Positions 8,468 to 17,312 of a stretch of DNA of 64,000 nt are shown here, piece after piece; within the stretch, counting starts at the first letter, position 1, and every line of letters begins with the position of its first letter. A program made the position numbers and the translations under genes. The stretch spans positions 186,001 to 250,000 of the forward strand of contig NZ_VIWP01000006.1 of the NCBI RefSeq assembly GCF_007829835.1. The letters are read 5' to 3'. The DNA comes from Neorhizobium alkalisoli (lineage in GTDB: Bacteria > Pseudomonadota > Alphaproteobacteria > Rhizobiales > Rhizobiaceae). Below the pieces are notes generated by a model. The model ran no database searches, had not been told where the DNA came from, and saw only the letters and a program-made list of their open reading frames with translations.

Positions 8468-8533
8468 CGTGCGGACAGCGGAAATGGTCGCACCCGCATC
8501 CTAAGTGCATCTCAGTGCATAGGTGTCCGCACG
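8468..8533 (+). promoter_or_regulatory. Structured leader candidate upstream of acnA
   Basis: A perfect 10-bp inverted repeat, cgtgcggaca (8468-8477) and tgtccgcacg (8524-8533), encloses 46 bases that hold two gtgcat direct repeats 12 bases apart (in aagtgcatctcagtgcata). It ends 38 bases before the GTG start of acnA. It may be an RNA stem or a protein-binding region; no known riboswitch family is recognised. Confidence 0.4.
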
Positions 8534-8571
8534 CGCGTGTTGGCTCTTGATCTTAGCGGGGTTATCTTTCC

Positions 8572-11265
8572 GTGACCAAATCTCTCGACAGTTTTCAATG
8601 TCGTTCCGTCCTTACCGTGGACGGTAAGGACTATGTCTATTACAGCCTCCCGAAGGCGGAAGCGAACGGCCTTCCCGGCGTTTCGAACCTTCCTTTCTCG
8701 ATGAAGGTTCTGCTCGAAAACCTGCTACGCTTCGAAGACGGCCAGTCCGTCACCAAGGAGCAGATCCTTTCGGTTGCAGAATGGCTTAACAACAAGGGCC
8801 TGACCGAGGCGGAAATCGCCTATCGCCCGGCCCGCGTGCTGATGCAGGACTTTACCGGCGTTCCCGCCGTCGTCGACCTCGCAGCGATGCGCGATGGTAT
8901 CAAGGCGCTCGGCGGCGATCCTGAAAAGATCAACCCGCTCGTGCCCGTCGATCTCGTCATCGACCATTCGGTCATCGTCGACGAATTCGGCACGCCGACG
9001 GCCTTTGCCCGCAATGTCGAACTCGAATATCAGCGCAATGGCGAACGTTATCGCTTCCTGAAATGGGGCCAGCAGGCGTTCAAGAATTTTCGCGTCGTTC
9101 CTCCGGGCACCGGCATCTGTCACCAGGTGAATTTCGAATATCTCGGCCAGACGGTCTGGACCAATGAGGAAGACGGCGAAGTCACCGCCTATCCGGACAC
9201 CTGCGTCGGTACCGACAGCCACACCACGATGATCAACGGTCTCGGCGTTCTCGGCTGGGGCGTCGGCGGTATCGAAGCGGAAGCCTCGATGCTCGGCCAG
9301 CCAGTCTCCATGCTTCTGCCTGAAGTCATCGGCTTCAAGCTGACCGGCAAGCTCAAGGAAGGCGTCACCGCGACCGACCTCGTTCTGACCGTCGTGCAGA
9401 TGCTGCGCAAGAAGGGCGTGGTTTCGAAATTCGTCGAGTTCTTCGGCCCCGGCATGGACAATATGCCGGTCGCAGACCGTGCGACGATCGGCAATATGGG
9501 CCCGGAATATGGCGCGACCTGCGGCTTCTTCCCGGTCGATGCCGAAACCGTCAACTATCTCAACATGTCCGGCCGTACCAAGGAGCGTATCGCTCTCGTC
9601 GAAGCCTATTCGAAGGCGCAGGGCATGTGGCGCGACAATGACGGTTCGAACCTCGTCTTCACCGACACGCTCGAGCTTGATCTCGGCGACGTCGTTCCGT
9701 CCATGGCCGGCCCGAAGCGTCCGGAAGGCCGCATCCCGCTCGAAAACATCGCGTCCGGTTTTGCCGGATCGCTCGAGGGCGAATACAAGAAGCCCGGCCA
9801 GCTGGATAACCGTTATGCGGTCGAAGGCACGGATTTCGATCTCGGCCATGGCGATGTGGCGATTGCCGCCATCACGTCCTGCACCAACACATCCAACCCG
9901 TCGGTGCTGATCGCTGCCGGCCTTCTTGCCCGCAATGCGGTCGCCAAGGGCCTGAAGACGGCGCCCTGGGTCAAGACTTCGCTGGCACCGGGATCGCAGG
10001 TCGTCGGCGAATATCTGGAAAAGTCGGGCCTGCAGAAGGACCTCGACGCGCTCGGCTTCAACTTAGTCGGCTTCGGCTGCACGACCTGCATCGGCAATTC
10101 CGGCCCGCTGCCGGCGCCGATTTCGAAGACGATCAACGACAAGGGCCTGATCGTTTCGGGCGTGCTTTCCGGCAACCGTAACTTCGAAGGCCGCATCTCG
10201 CCGGACGTTCAGGCCAACTATCTTGCTTCGCCGCCGCTCGTCGTCGCTTATGCGCTGGCCGGCACGGTGCAGAAGGACCTGACCAAGGAGCCGCTCGGCG
10301 AAGACCGCAACGGCAACCCGGTCTTCCTCAAGGATGTCTGGCCGACATCTGCCGAGGTGCAGGAATTCATCCAGAAATACGTCACCCGCGAACTGTTCGA
10401 AACCAAATACGCGGACGTGTTCAAGGGCGATGCCAACTGGCAGGCCGTCCAGATTCCGGACGGCGAGACCTATGCCTGGGATAACAATTCCACCTATGTC
10501 CAGAACCCGCCCTATTTTGTCGGCATGGGCAAGAAGGGCTGCGGTATCAAGGACATCAAGGGCGCCCGCGTCCTCGGTCTCTTCGGCGACAAGATCACCA
10601 CCGACCACATTTCTCCGGCCGGTTCGATCAAGGCTGCTTCGCCGGCCGGTGCCTACCTCACCGAGCACGGCGTTGCGGTTGCCGACTTCAACCAGTACGG
10701 CACGCGCCGCGGTAACCATGAAGTGATGATGCGTGGCACATTCGCCAATATCCGCATCCGCAACCACATGCTCGGCCCGAACGGCAAGGAAGGCGGCTAT
10801 ACGATCCACTATCCTTCGAAGGAAGAGATGTCGATCTATGACGCCGCCATGAAGTACAAGGAAGAGGGCACGCCGCTCGTCATCTTCGCCGGTGTCGAAT
10901 ATGGCAACGGCTCGTCGCGTGACTGGGCTGCCAAGGGCACCAATCTCTTGGGCGTCAAGGCGGTCATCGCCCAGTCGTTCGAGCGTATCCACCGCTCCAA
11001 CCTTGTCGGCATGGGTGTCGTTCCCTTCGTCTTCGAGGAAGGCACGACCTGGGCCTCGCTCGACCTCAAGGGCGACGAAACCGTGACGATCGAGGGCCTG
11101 GAAGGCGATATCAAGCCGCGCGAATGGAAGGTGGCCAAGATCACCTATGGCGACGGAACGGTGAAGGAGATCAACATCCTTTGCCGCATCGATACGCTGG
11201 ATGAGGTCATCTACATGAACAATGGCGGCATCCTGCAGACCGTTCTGCGCGATCTCGCTGCGTAA
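8572..11265 (+). CDS. acnA: Aconitate hydratase A
   Basis: Monomeric 4Fe-4S aconitase of the AcnA/IRP type interconverting citrate and isocitrate in the TCA cycle. 897 residues, full length. Cluster ligands appear in CTNTSNPSV and GFGCTTCIGNSGPLPAP; DKITTDHISPAGSI, NYGTRRGNHEVMMRG-like sequence (QYGTRRGNHEVMMRGTF) and YGNGSSRDWAAKG are swivel/active-site motifs. The GTG start at 8572 (MTKSLDSFQCRS) has gcgggg about 10 bases upstream. A strong terminator follows at 11284-11313, so it is probably monocistronic. Confidence 0.98.
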   Translation: MTKSLDSFQCRSVLTVDGKDYVYYSLPKAEANGLPGVSNLPFSMKVLLENLLRFEDGQSVTKEQILSVAEWLNNKGLTEAEIAYRPARVLMQDFTGVPAVVDLAAMRDGIKALGGDPEKINPLVPVDLVIDHSVIVDEFGTPTAFARNVELEYQRNGERYRFLKWGQQAFKNFRVVPPGTGICHQVNFEYLGQTVWTNEEDGEVTAYPDTCVGTDSHTTMINGLGVLGWGVGGIEAEASMLGQPVSMLLPEVIGFKLTGKLKEGVTATDLVLTVVQMLRKKGVVSKFVEFFGPGMDNMPVADRATIGNMGPEYGATCGFFPVDAETVNYLNMSGRTKERIALVEAYSKAQGMWRDNDGSNLVFTDTLELDLGDVVPSMAGPKRPEGRIPLENIASGFAGSLEGEYKKPGQLDNRYAVEGTDFDLGHGDVAIAAITSCTNTSNPSVLIAAGLLARNAVAKGLKTAPWVKTSLAPGSQVVGEYLEKSGLQKDLDALGFNLVGFGCTTCIGNSGPLPAPISKTINDKGLIVSGVLSGNRNFEGRISPDVQANYLASPPLVVAYALAGTVQKDLTKEPLGEDRNGNPVFLKDVWPTSAEVQEFIQKYVTRELFETKYADVFKGDANWQAVQIPDGETYAWDNNSTYVQNPPYFVGMGKKGCGIKDIKGARVLGLFGDKITTDHISPAGSIKAASPAGAYLTEHGVAVADFNQYGTRRGNHEVMMRGTFANIRIRNHMLGPNGKEGGYTIHYPSKEEMSIYDAAMKYKEEGTPLVIFAGVEYGNGSSRDWAAKGTNLLGVKAVIAQSFERIHRSNLVGMGVVPFVFEEGTTWASLDLKGDETVTIEGLEGDIKPREWKVAKITYGDGTVKEINILCRIDTLDEVIYMNNGGILQTVLRDLAA

Positions 11266-11283
11266 TCCACTCAAGATAAAGAG

Positions 11284-11313
11284 ATCCGCCGGAAGCAATT
11301 CCGGCGGATTTTT
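11284..11313 (+). terminator. Rho-independent terminator of acnA
   Basis: atccgccggaa-gcaa-ttccggcggat followed by ttttt: an 11-bp perfect stem with a GCAA tetraloop and T-tract, 18 bases after the acnA stop. Confidence 0.95.
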
Positions 11314-11582
11314 CATGAGGGTTACGGGCTGCAGTCCTGGGGCATGACGTTGGCTCCGGCGTAACTTCGGGTTGAGCAGAGTCGCTTTCGATCTTTCATC
11401 CCTGTTGCGGCACCCGTTCAGATTGTCCTATGTGAAGCTTGATCACATAATTCGCATTCACCCCCTTGTGACTTCCTGTTTGCGTCCGCCGATGGTTACT
11501 TTTCGGCTGTTCGAGCCGCGGGGCGCAGTAGCGTCCGGGCAGACATCCACAATCGAGATCCGCCAGAGAGAGTTTTCCATCC
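11314..11582. other. Gene-free stretch upstream of DUF1223 gene with a dyad
   Basis: No convincing coding frame. At 11429-11449 there is a perfect dyad tatgtga-N7-tcacata, resembling CRP/FNR-family sites but with seven instead of six central bases. It lies 133 bases before the DUF1223 start. The remainder shows nothing I can name; a promoter for the DUF1223 gene is expected here. Confidence 0.4.
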
Positions 11583-12350
11583 ATGCCGTTTCGACTTCCC
11601 GCCGCGATCCTGATGGCAGGCCTGTTGCTTGCGACCGGCGCGCTTGCAGGCGAATCCCGGACGCCGAAGGGCGTGGTGGAACTGTTCACCTCTCAGGGCT
11701 GTGCATCCTGTCCGCCGGCGGATACGGCTTTCGGTGAACTGGTTGCCCAGGGCGATCTGGTCGCGCTGTCCTACCATGTCGATTACTGGAACTATCTCGG
11801 CTGGATGGATACGCTCGGCTCGAAGGAAAATACCGAGCGGCAATATGGTTATGCCAAGACGCTCGGCCGCAGCGGCGTCTGCACACCGCAGGTGATCATC
11901 AACGGTCGCGACCATGCCAAGGGCACGGACCTGAAGACGATCAATTCCAAGATCGATTACCTGCGCGACAAGGGCGAGGGCCTGACGGTTCCGGTCAATG
12001 CGACGATGCGCGGTGACGAGATCGAGATCGAGATCGGCGCCGGCCAGTCTCAGGATGTGCGCGAGGCCGATGTTGTCGTTGCCTATTTCACCAAGCAGCA
12101 GCAGATCGAGGTCACCAAGGGCGAAAACAGCGGCAAGAGCATGAACTACTGGCACAGCGTCTATGACGTACAGTCGGTCGGCATGTGGAACGGCCAGAGC
12201 ATGACGCTGAAACTGCCCGGCAAGCTCATGGGCAAGTCGAAGAAGGATGGCTGCGCCATTCTTGTCCAGACATCCGGAGCAAATGGCGAGCCGGCGGCTA
12301 TCCTTGGTGCGGCGGTCCTGATGGTCGGCCGCAAGAAGGAAAACAACTGA
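11583..12350 (+). CDS. DUF1223 exported thioredoxin-like protein
   Basis: Exported protein of unknown function, 255 residues, DUF1223 family. N-terminal signal peptide (PFRLPAAILMAGLLLATGALAG, cleavage after the Ala-Leu-Ala region), then VVELFTSQGCASCPPADTAF with a CxxC pair in a thioredoxin-like position, DYWNYLGWMDTLGSKENTERQ and TPQVIINGR. The CxxC and fold suggest a periplasmic redox role, but that is inference. ATG start with purine-rich cagagagag upstream. Flanked by long spacers; apparently its own transcription unit. Confidence 0.88.
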   Translation: MPFRLPAAILMAGLLLATGALAGESRTPKGVVELFTSQGCASCPPADTAFGELVAQGDLVALSYHVDYWNYLGWMDTLGSKENTERQYGYAKTLGRSGVCTPQVIINGRDHAKGTDLKTINSKIDYLRDKGEGLTVPVNATMRGDEIEIEIGAGQSQDVREADVVVAYFTKQQQIEVTKGENSGKSMNYWHSVYDVQSVGMWNGQSMTLKLPGKLMGKSKKDGCAILVQTSGANGEPAAILGAAVLMVGRKKENN

Positions 12351-12694
12351 TCTTTTTTCCGCGCGATTACGGCGGGTCGCGTGCGGCGCCGTGCCACCAC
12401 ACGCGTTTGCGAATCATATTTTGGAGAGCGTGTTGGCGGCCCGATCCAGGATCATTGGGGGGCTGGGGGTAAGGGTCAACGAACCGAACCGGGCCTGATG
12501 GCGCCAAGAAACGCGCCAACCAACGCTGCGAAGATGATATGCGAATTCGGCACCGATTTGTCCGAAATGGGGCGAGAATAAAAACCTCTGCCGGGAGGGT
12601 GCCTCCATCGGGTGGGCTTGCATTTTCCGCCATCTGGGGCAGACTGTCACCTGTTTGACATGTGAGCCTTTTGGCCGACAAGACCGGAGCATTG
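12351..12694. other. 344-base gap between DUF1223 and DUF2794 genes
   Basis: Open frames here are short and have poor codon use; I see no gene. Just before the next gene, ctgtcac-ctgt-ttgacat (12644-12661) resembles one imperfect Pho box (11 of 14 half-site bases) or simply a TTGACA -35 element. The remainder, including a G-rich run near 12458-12471, is unexplained. Confidence 0.3.
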
Positions 12695-13093
12695 ATGACC
12701 GATCAGCCTGAATTGCCAAGAGGGCAAGGGGGCCAGGGGGGGCAAGAGACAGCCTCCGTCGTCAGCCTCAGCGAATATCGCAAGAACCTCGATCCCGCTC
12801 CCGTAACGTTTCACCGCCGCGAACTGGATGCGATTCTCTGGATCTACGGCCGCATGGTCGGCGAGGGGGAATGGAAAGACTATGCAATCGATCACATGCG
12901 GGAAAAGGCCGTGTTCTCGATCTTCAAGCGATCGGGCGAAATGCCGCTTTTCCGGGTCGAGAAAAACCCGAAACTGGCCGCCAAGCAGGGCGCCTTTTCC
13001 GTCGTCAACACCCACGGCATGATCCTGAAACGCGGGCACGACCTGCAACAGGTTCTCAAGGTGTTCGACAAGGCGCTGAAGCTGATCGACTGA
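12695..13093 (+). CDS. DUF2794 family protein
   Basis: Small cytoplasmic alphaproteobacterial protein of unknown function, 132 residues. After a Gly/Gln-rich N-terminus (RGQGGQGGQE) come VVSLSEYRKNL, VTFHRRELDAILWIYGRMV, EWKDYAIDHMREKAVFSIF and RHyP-like FRVEKNPKLA, which define DUF2794. The ATG at 12695 follows cggagc at a good distance; a GTG at 12662 is open but has no comparable ribosome site. No function assigned. Confidence 0.85.
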   Translation: MTDQPELPRGQGGQGGQETASVVSLSEYRKNLDPAPVTFHRRELDAILWIYGRMVGEGEWKDYAIDHMREKAVFSIFKRSGEMPLFRVEKNPKLAAKQGAFSVVNTHGMILKRGHDLQQVLKVFDKALKLID

Positions 13094-13109
13094 GCAGATC
13101 AGCCGGCCC

Positions 13110-13667
13110 TTATTCCGAGAACAGCGTGCCGGGATAGGTTTTGAGGTCGGGATCCGTCGCCTTGCCGTCTCCGAGCTCGATCTGCATCAGGACGGTATCC
13201 AGCCATTTGCCGTGCTTGAAGCCGGTGCCTTTCAGGGTGCCGGTCATCTCGAACCCAAGGCTTTTGTGCACGCCGACCGAGGCCGGGCTGGCGCCGCCGA
13301 TGACGGCGACCATCTGGCGGAAGCCGAGTGCCTCACAGCGCACCAGCAATTCCTTGAGCAGCGCCTTGCCGACGCCGCGGCCACGCGCTGCCGGTGCGAG
13401 ATAGATCGAATCCTCCACCAGCCAGCGATAGGCCGGGCGTGTGCGGAAGGCCGAGGCATAGGCGTAGCCGAGAAGCGCGCCGTCCTCATCGCGTGCGGCG
13501 ATATAGGGGTAACCCTTTGCGGTGATCGCTTCGAAGCGGCTGGCCATCTCCGCCTCGTCAGGTGGCGTAATTTCGTAGCTGGCGGTGCCGGTTAGGACGC
13601 TGTCCCGATAGATCTCGGTGATGGCAGCAATGTCGGCGGCAGTCGCGTCTTCGAGATGAAACGTCAT
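13110..13667 (-). CDS. GNAT N-acetyltransferase, phosphinothricin/methionine-sulfone acetyltransferase type
   Basis: Acetyl-CoA dependent N-acetyltransferase, 185 residues. It resembles the PAT/MnaT group: ITEIYRDSVLTGTASYEITPP at the start, GYAYASAFRTRPAYRWLVEDSIYL, the acetyl-CoA loop ARGRGVGKALL and SVGVHKSLGFEMTGTL near the C-terminus. Likely detoxifies methionine sulfone or sulfoximine, or similar amino-acid analogues, by family analogy; the true substrate is unknown. Convergent with the DUF2794 gene, 16 bases away. Confidence 0.88.
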   Translation of the reverse strand: MTFHLEDATAADIAAITEIYRDSVLTGTASYEITPPDEAEMASRFEAITAKGYPYIAARDEDGALLGYAYASAFRTRPAYRWLVEDSIYLAPAARGRGVGKALLKELLVRCEALGFRQMVAVIGGASPASVGVHKSLGFEMTGTLKGTGFKHGKWLDTVLMQIELGDGKATDPDLKTYPGTLFSE

Positions 13668-13737
13668 GGGCGGGGATACTGAGGCTCAAGCGGTTTTGAA
13701 TGGGCAGAGACTATGTTTGACCCCGCAGAGCGGCAAC

Positions 13738-13765
13738 AAAAAAAGCGGCCAGAAAGCCGCCTTTT
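13738..13765 (-). terminator. Terminator after the Bax inhibitor gene
   Basis: Read on the minus strand: aaaaggcggc-tttctg-gccgcttttttt, a GC stem with A/T flanks and a long T-tract. It starts about 25 bases after the stop of the 13790-14572 gene; the A-rich flank gives weaker potential in the other direction. Confidence 0.8.
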
Positions 13766-13789
13766 CTGAAATTCTCTTGGTCGTACCGC

Positions 13790-14572
13790 TTAGTTGTTCC
13801 GGTTGCCCAGGAACTGCAGCAGGAAGGTGAAGAGGTTGATGAAGTCGAGGTAGAGCGTCAGCGCACCCATGATGGCCTTGCGGCCCATGACGGCGACGTC
13901 GTCGGCTTCGAAATACATTTCCTTGATCTTCTGCGTATCGTAGGCGGTGAGGCCTGCGAAGATCAGCACGCCGATCACCGAGATGGCGAAACCGAGTGCA
14001 GACGACTGCAGGAAGATGTTGACCAGCGAGGCGATGATGACGCCGAACAGGCCCATGATCAGGAACGAACCCATGCCCGACAGGCTACGCTTCGTGGTGT
14101 AGCCGTACAGCGACAGCGCGCCGAAGGAAGCGGCGGTGATGAAGAAGGTCTGGACGATGCTCTGGGCGGTATAGACCAGGAAGATCGACGACAGCGACAG
14201 ACCCATCAGCGCGGCATAACCCCAGAAGGTGCCCTGTGCTGCGCTCACGCTCATCTTGTTAACGCGGTAGCTCAGGAAGAACACCAGGGCGAGCGGGGCG
14301 AGCATGACGACCCAGCGCAGCGGCGAGCCATAAACGGCAGCGCCAAGGCTGGTCAGCATGATGCCGTTCGGAAGACGTGCAACCGCTGCAGCGGCATCGG
14401 TCGTCGTCGCAAGCGCGGACATGCCGAATGCTGCAATGCCCGTGATGGCGAGGCCGATGGCCATCAGGTTATAGACCTTGAGCATGTATGCACGAAGGCC
14501 TTCGTCGATCATCGCACCCGACTGGGCGCGAGCCTGCGCCATTCGGTTTTGATAGTTATTGAAGTCAGCCAT
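13790..14572 (-). CDS. Bax inhibitor-1/YccA (YbhL) family membrane protein
   Basis: Seven-helix membrane protein of the BI-1/YbhL family, 260 residues; bacterial homologues may be pH-sensitive ion channels, but cellular role here is unknown. N-terminus ARAQSGAMIDEGLRAYMLKV then regular hydrophobic segments; GLTAYDTQKIKEMY and the C-terminal ALTLYLDFINLFTFLLQFLG are family hallmarks. ATG preceded by AGAGGAA. The upstream region carries a candidate ybhL leader RNA. Monocistronic, with its own terminator. Confidence 0.93.
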   Translation of the reverse strand: MADFNNYQNRMAQARAQSGAMIDEGLRAYMLKVYNLMAIGLAITGIAAFGMSALATTTDAAAAVARLPNGIMLTSLGAAVYGSPLRWVVMLAPLALVFFLSYRVNKMSVSAAQGTFWGYAALMGLSLSSIFLVYTAQSIVQTFFITAASFGALSLYGYTTKRSLSGMGSFLIMGLFGVIIASLVNIFLQSSALGFAISVIGVLIFAGLTAYDTQKIKEMYFEADDVAVMGRKAIMGALTLYLDFINLFTFLLQFLGNRNN

Positions 14573-14650
14573 TGTTTCCTCTTTAAGCTCCGGATTGAAT
14601 ACGGTGTCGGGCCCCCTTTGGTCAGACCCAGGCGCCGCTGCGGAGCTCCA
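14573..14650 (-). ncRNA. Candidate ybhL leader RNA
   Basis: A ybhL RNA motif has been described upstream of ybhL (Bax inhibitor) genes in Rhizobiales. The minus-strand sequence directly upstream of this gene has paired G- and C-rich segments (gggtctgaccaaagggggcc) followed by a linker running into cggagcttaaagaggaaaca and the ATG, so the ribosome site lies next to the structure. The call rests on genomic context; a covariance-model search (Rfam ybhL) would be decisive. Confidence 0.45.
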
Positions 14651-14768
14651 GCAAGCCTGCTATGAAATATGATGCGATATCGCGACACATACAAGGGGTG
14701 AGCCGCGCGGTGCGGGCCGCACAGGCTTTCTCAACGTGATTGCACCGTCGATTCGTCCAATTAAGCGA

Positions 14769-17312
14769 TCACAATTCGCGGAGCACGGGCGCTGCCTTCT
14801 GCCCCAGTACGCGCCATGTGCCCGCAAGCCCGATGCCGACCGTCAGGACCAGCGAGGCGACGATGGTGATGATCGCCACATCCGGCAGGAAGGTCGATTG
14901 CAGATGCATGATCTTCACGACGATGAACCAGGCGGAAATGCCGCCCGCGACCAGTGCAAAGACCGCCGTTGCCGCGCCGAGGATCATGTATTCGTAAGAG
15001 AAGGCGCGGATCAGCATGGAGCGTGTGCCCCCAAGCGTCTTCAGGATCACGGCATCATGGGTGCGGGCCCGGTTGCCGGCGGCAAGTGCGCCTGAAAGGA
15101 CGAGGACGGAGGCGATGAGGGCGACTGCGGCAGCCGCTCGGATGGCGGTCGCCAGCTGGCCGATCAACTGGTCGACGATATCGATCGCATCCTTGACCCG
15201 GACGGTGGTGATGGTCGGATAGGCATTGCTGACGGCGCGCAGGGTGGCCGCTTCCTGTTGCGGCGTGGCGGAAGGATCGCTCAGCGTCGCCAGCCAGGCA
15301 TGCGGCGCACCGCGGAACGTGTTGGGCGAAAACACCATGACGAAGTTGATGGAGAGGTTCTGCCATTCCACCTGCCGGAAATTGGCGATCTTTGCCGTGA
15401 TGTTGCGGCCGAGAACGTTGACAGTAACCGTGTCGCCAATCTTCAGGCCCAGTTCCTTCGCCTCCTGCGCGGAGAAGGAGACGAGCGGCTCGCCAGCATA
15501 ATCCGGTTTCCACCATTCGCCTTCGACCAGTTTCGAATTCGACGGCAGGCTTTCCTCATAGGTGATGCCGCGGTCGCCGCGCAGCACCCAGCGTCCGGCC
15601 TGCGGCACGTTCATCTGGCTGACATCCTTGCCGTTGAAGGCGAGGATACGGCCGCGCAGCATCGGCACCTGGGTGATGGTTCCCTGCGGGGACTGCTGCT
15701 TCAAGATATTGACGAAACCTTGGCGTTCCGTGCCCTGGATATCGACGAAGAAGAAGTTCGGTGCCTTTTCGGCGATGCTGCCGGTCAGCTGGCGGCGCAT
15801 GTTGCCGTCGATCAAAGCGAGCGTCACGAGGAGCGCGAGGCCCAGGCCGAGTGACAGTACGACGGAAGGCGTGAGCGCTCCGGGGCGGTGGATATTGCCG
15901 ATCGCGAGCCGCAGCGCGGGGGAATTGACGCGCGGGCTACGCCGGGCGATCGCCGCAATCAGGGCCGCGACGAGGCGCAACAGGACGAAGGCGCCTGCGA
16001 CGGCGGCGAGAAAGACCCAGGCAATGAAGCGGTCTTCGGCCGAATAGACGGCAAGCGCGGCAAGGGCTGCCAGCGATGCGGCTGCACCGAGCAGGTAAAG
16101 CAAAGGCGGCCAGCGGGCGGCATCAAAACTCTGTTCGCGGAAAAGCGCGGTTGCCGGCACACGTCGGGCGTGGCCGAGCGGCAGAAGCGCGAAGGCAATG
16201 GTGATGAGCAGGCCGAAGAGCGCTGCGAGAATGAGGGCGCCGGGATAGAAGACCGGGCCTTTTGGCACAGGCAGGACGCCGTCGAGGAAATGCAGGGCTG
16301 CGATCGGCGCGATCGTGCCGAGGGCAAGGCCGATCGCGATGCCGATCAGTGCCAGAATGGTGATCTGGAAGAGGTAGATCATCGTCACGACCGAGGCCGG
16401 TGCGCCCAGGCATTTGAAGGTGGCGATTGTCGTGCGCTTGGAATCGAGAAAGGCGCGGACGGCATTGGCGACGCCGACTCCGCCGACGATCAGTGCCGTC
16501 AGTCCGACCAGCGTCAGGAACTGGCTGAAGCGCTGGACATTTTCGGTCAGCGACGGCGCGGCCCTGTTGCTGGTCCGTACCGACCAGCCGGCGCTCGGAA
16601 ATTTCTTGTTGGCGCGGTCCGTCAGGGTGGCGCGGATGGCCGGATCGTTGAGCCTGATCTTGTAGGCATGTTCGACAAGGCTGCCGGTCGTGATCAGGCC
16701 GGATGCGACCAGCGCATCACGGCTGACCATCAGCCGCGGCGCGAAACCAAAGCCGTCGGACAGGGCGTCTGGTTCGGATTCGACCGTGCCGCGCAGGGTG
16801 ATTTTTGTGTTGCCGAGCAGGAGTTCGTCGCCCGGCTTGATGCCGAGACGTTCGAGAAGCAGCGGAGCGGCGAGCGCGCCAAAGGTGTCGCCCTGTTTGG
16901 CTAGCAGGTCGGAAAGCGGTGCCTGCGGCTCGGAACGCAGCGTGCCATAGAGCGGATAGGCGTCGTCGACGGCTTTCACCTCGACCAGCGCCTGTTCCGA
17001 TCCGTCCGGCTTGCGGGCCATGGAGCGCAGGCCGGTCGCGACCGAGACTTTTCCAAGACCATCGAAGAAGGCGCGTTCAGCGCCGGTCGCTTCGCGATTG
17101 TTGAGCTCGAAGCGGATGTCGCCGGCCAGAAGTTCCTGGCCCTGGCTGGCAATCGCTTCGGTGATCGCCTGCGAGACGGAATTGACGGCGGCAATCGCCG
17201 CGGTGCCGAGCGCGATACAGGCGAGAAAAATGTAGAAACCGGCAAGCCCGCCGCGCATTTCGCGCAGGGCCAGCCGGAAAGCGATCCGCAGGCGGTGCAG
17301 CGATACGCTCAT
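14769..17312 (-). CDS. FtsX-type ABC transporter permease (YbbP-like)
   Basis: Large permease of 847 residues with the MacB/FtsX architecture: helix 1 (FYIFLACIALGTAAIAAVNS), a periplasmic domain, a first FtsX core (~residues 255-380), further central helices, a second periplasmic segment, and a C-terminal FtsX core with SVLVLSGALAAGNRART and KTLGGTRSMLIRAF. This layout matches YbbP, paired in many bacteria with YbbA and the esterase TesA; exactly that trio is present here. Overlaps the ATPase gene by four bases (ATGA). Substrate unknown; export or lipid/lipoprotein handling is inferred from family. Confidence 0.9.
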   Translation of the reverse strand: MSVSLHRLRIAFRLALREMRGGLAGFYIFLACIALGTAAIAAVNSVSQAITEAIASQGQELLAGDIRFELNNREATGAERAFFDGLGKVSVATGLRSMARKPDGSEQALVEVKAVDDAYPLYGTLRSEPQAPLSDLLAKQGDTFGALAAPLLLERLGIKPGDELLLGNTKITLRGTVESEPDALSDGFGFAPRLMVSRDALVASGLITTGSLVEHAYKIRLNDPAIRATLTDRANKKFPSAGWSVRTSNRAAPSLTENVQRFSQFLTLVGLTALIVGGVGVANAVRAFLDSKRTTIATFKCLGAPASVVTMIYLFQITILALIGIAIGLALGTIAPIAALHFLDGVLPVPKGPVFYPGALILAALFGLLITIAFALLPLGHARRVPATALFREQSFDAARWPPLLYLLGAAASLAALAALAVYSAEDRFIAWVFLAAVAGAFVLLRLVAALIAAIARRSPRVNSPALRLAIGNIHRPGALTPSVVLSLGLGLALLVTLALIDGNMRRQLTGSIAEKAPNFFFVDIQGTERQGFVNILKQQSPQGTITQVPMLRGRILAFNGKDVSQMNVPQAGRWVLRGDRGITYEESLPSNSKLVEGEWWKPDYAGEPLVSFSAQEAKELGLKIGDTVTVNVLGRNITAKIANFRQVEWQNLSINFVMVFSPNTFRGAPHAWLATLSDPSATPQQEAATLRAVSNAYPTITTVRVKDAIDIVDQLIGQLATAIRAAAAVALIASVLVLSGALAAGNRARTHDAVILKTLGGTRSMLIRAFSYEYMILGAATAVFALVAGGISAWFIVVKIMHLQSTFLPDVAIITIVASLVLTVGIGLAGTWRVLGQKAAPVLREL

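Noticed and set aside
12644..12661. Pho box ahead of the DUF2794 gene
   Set aside because: Only 11 of 14 half-site bases fit and there is a single pair; too weak beside the four-repeat site at 31190.
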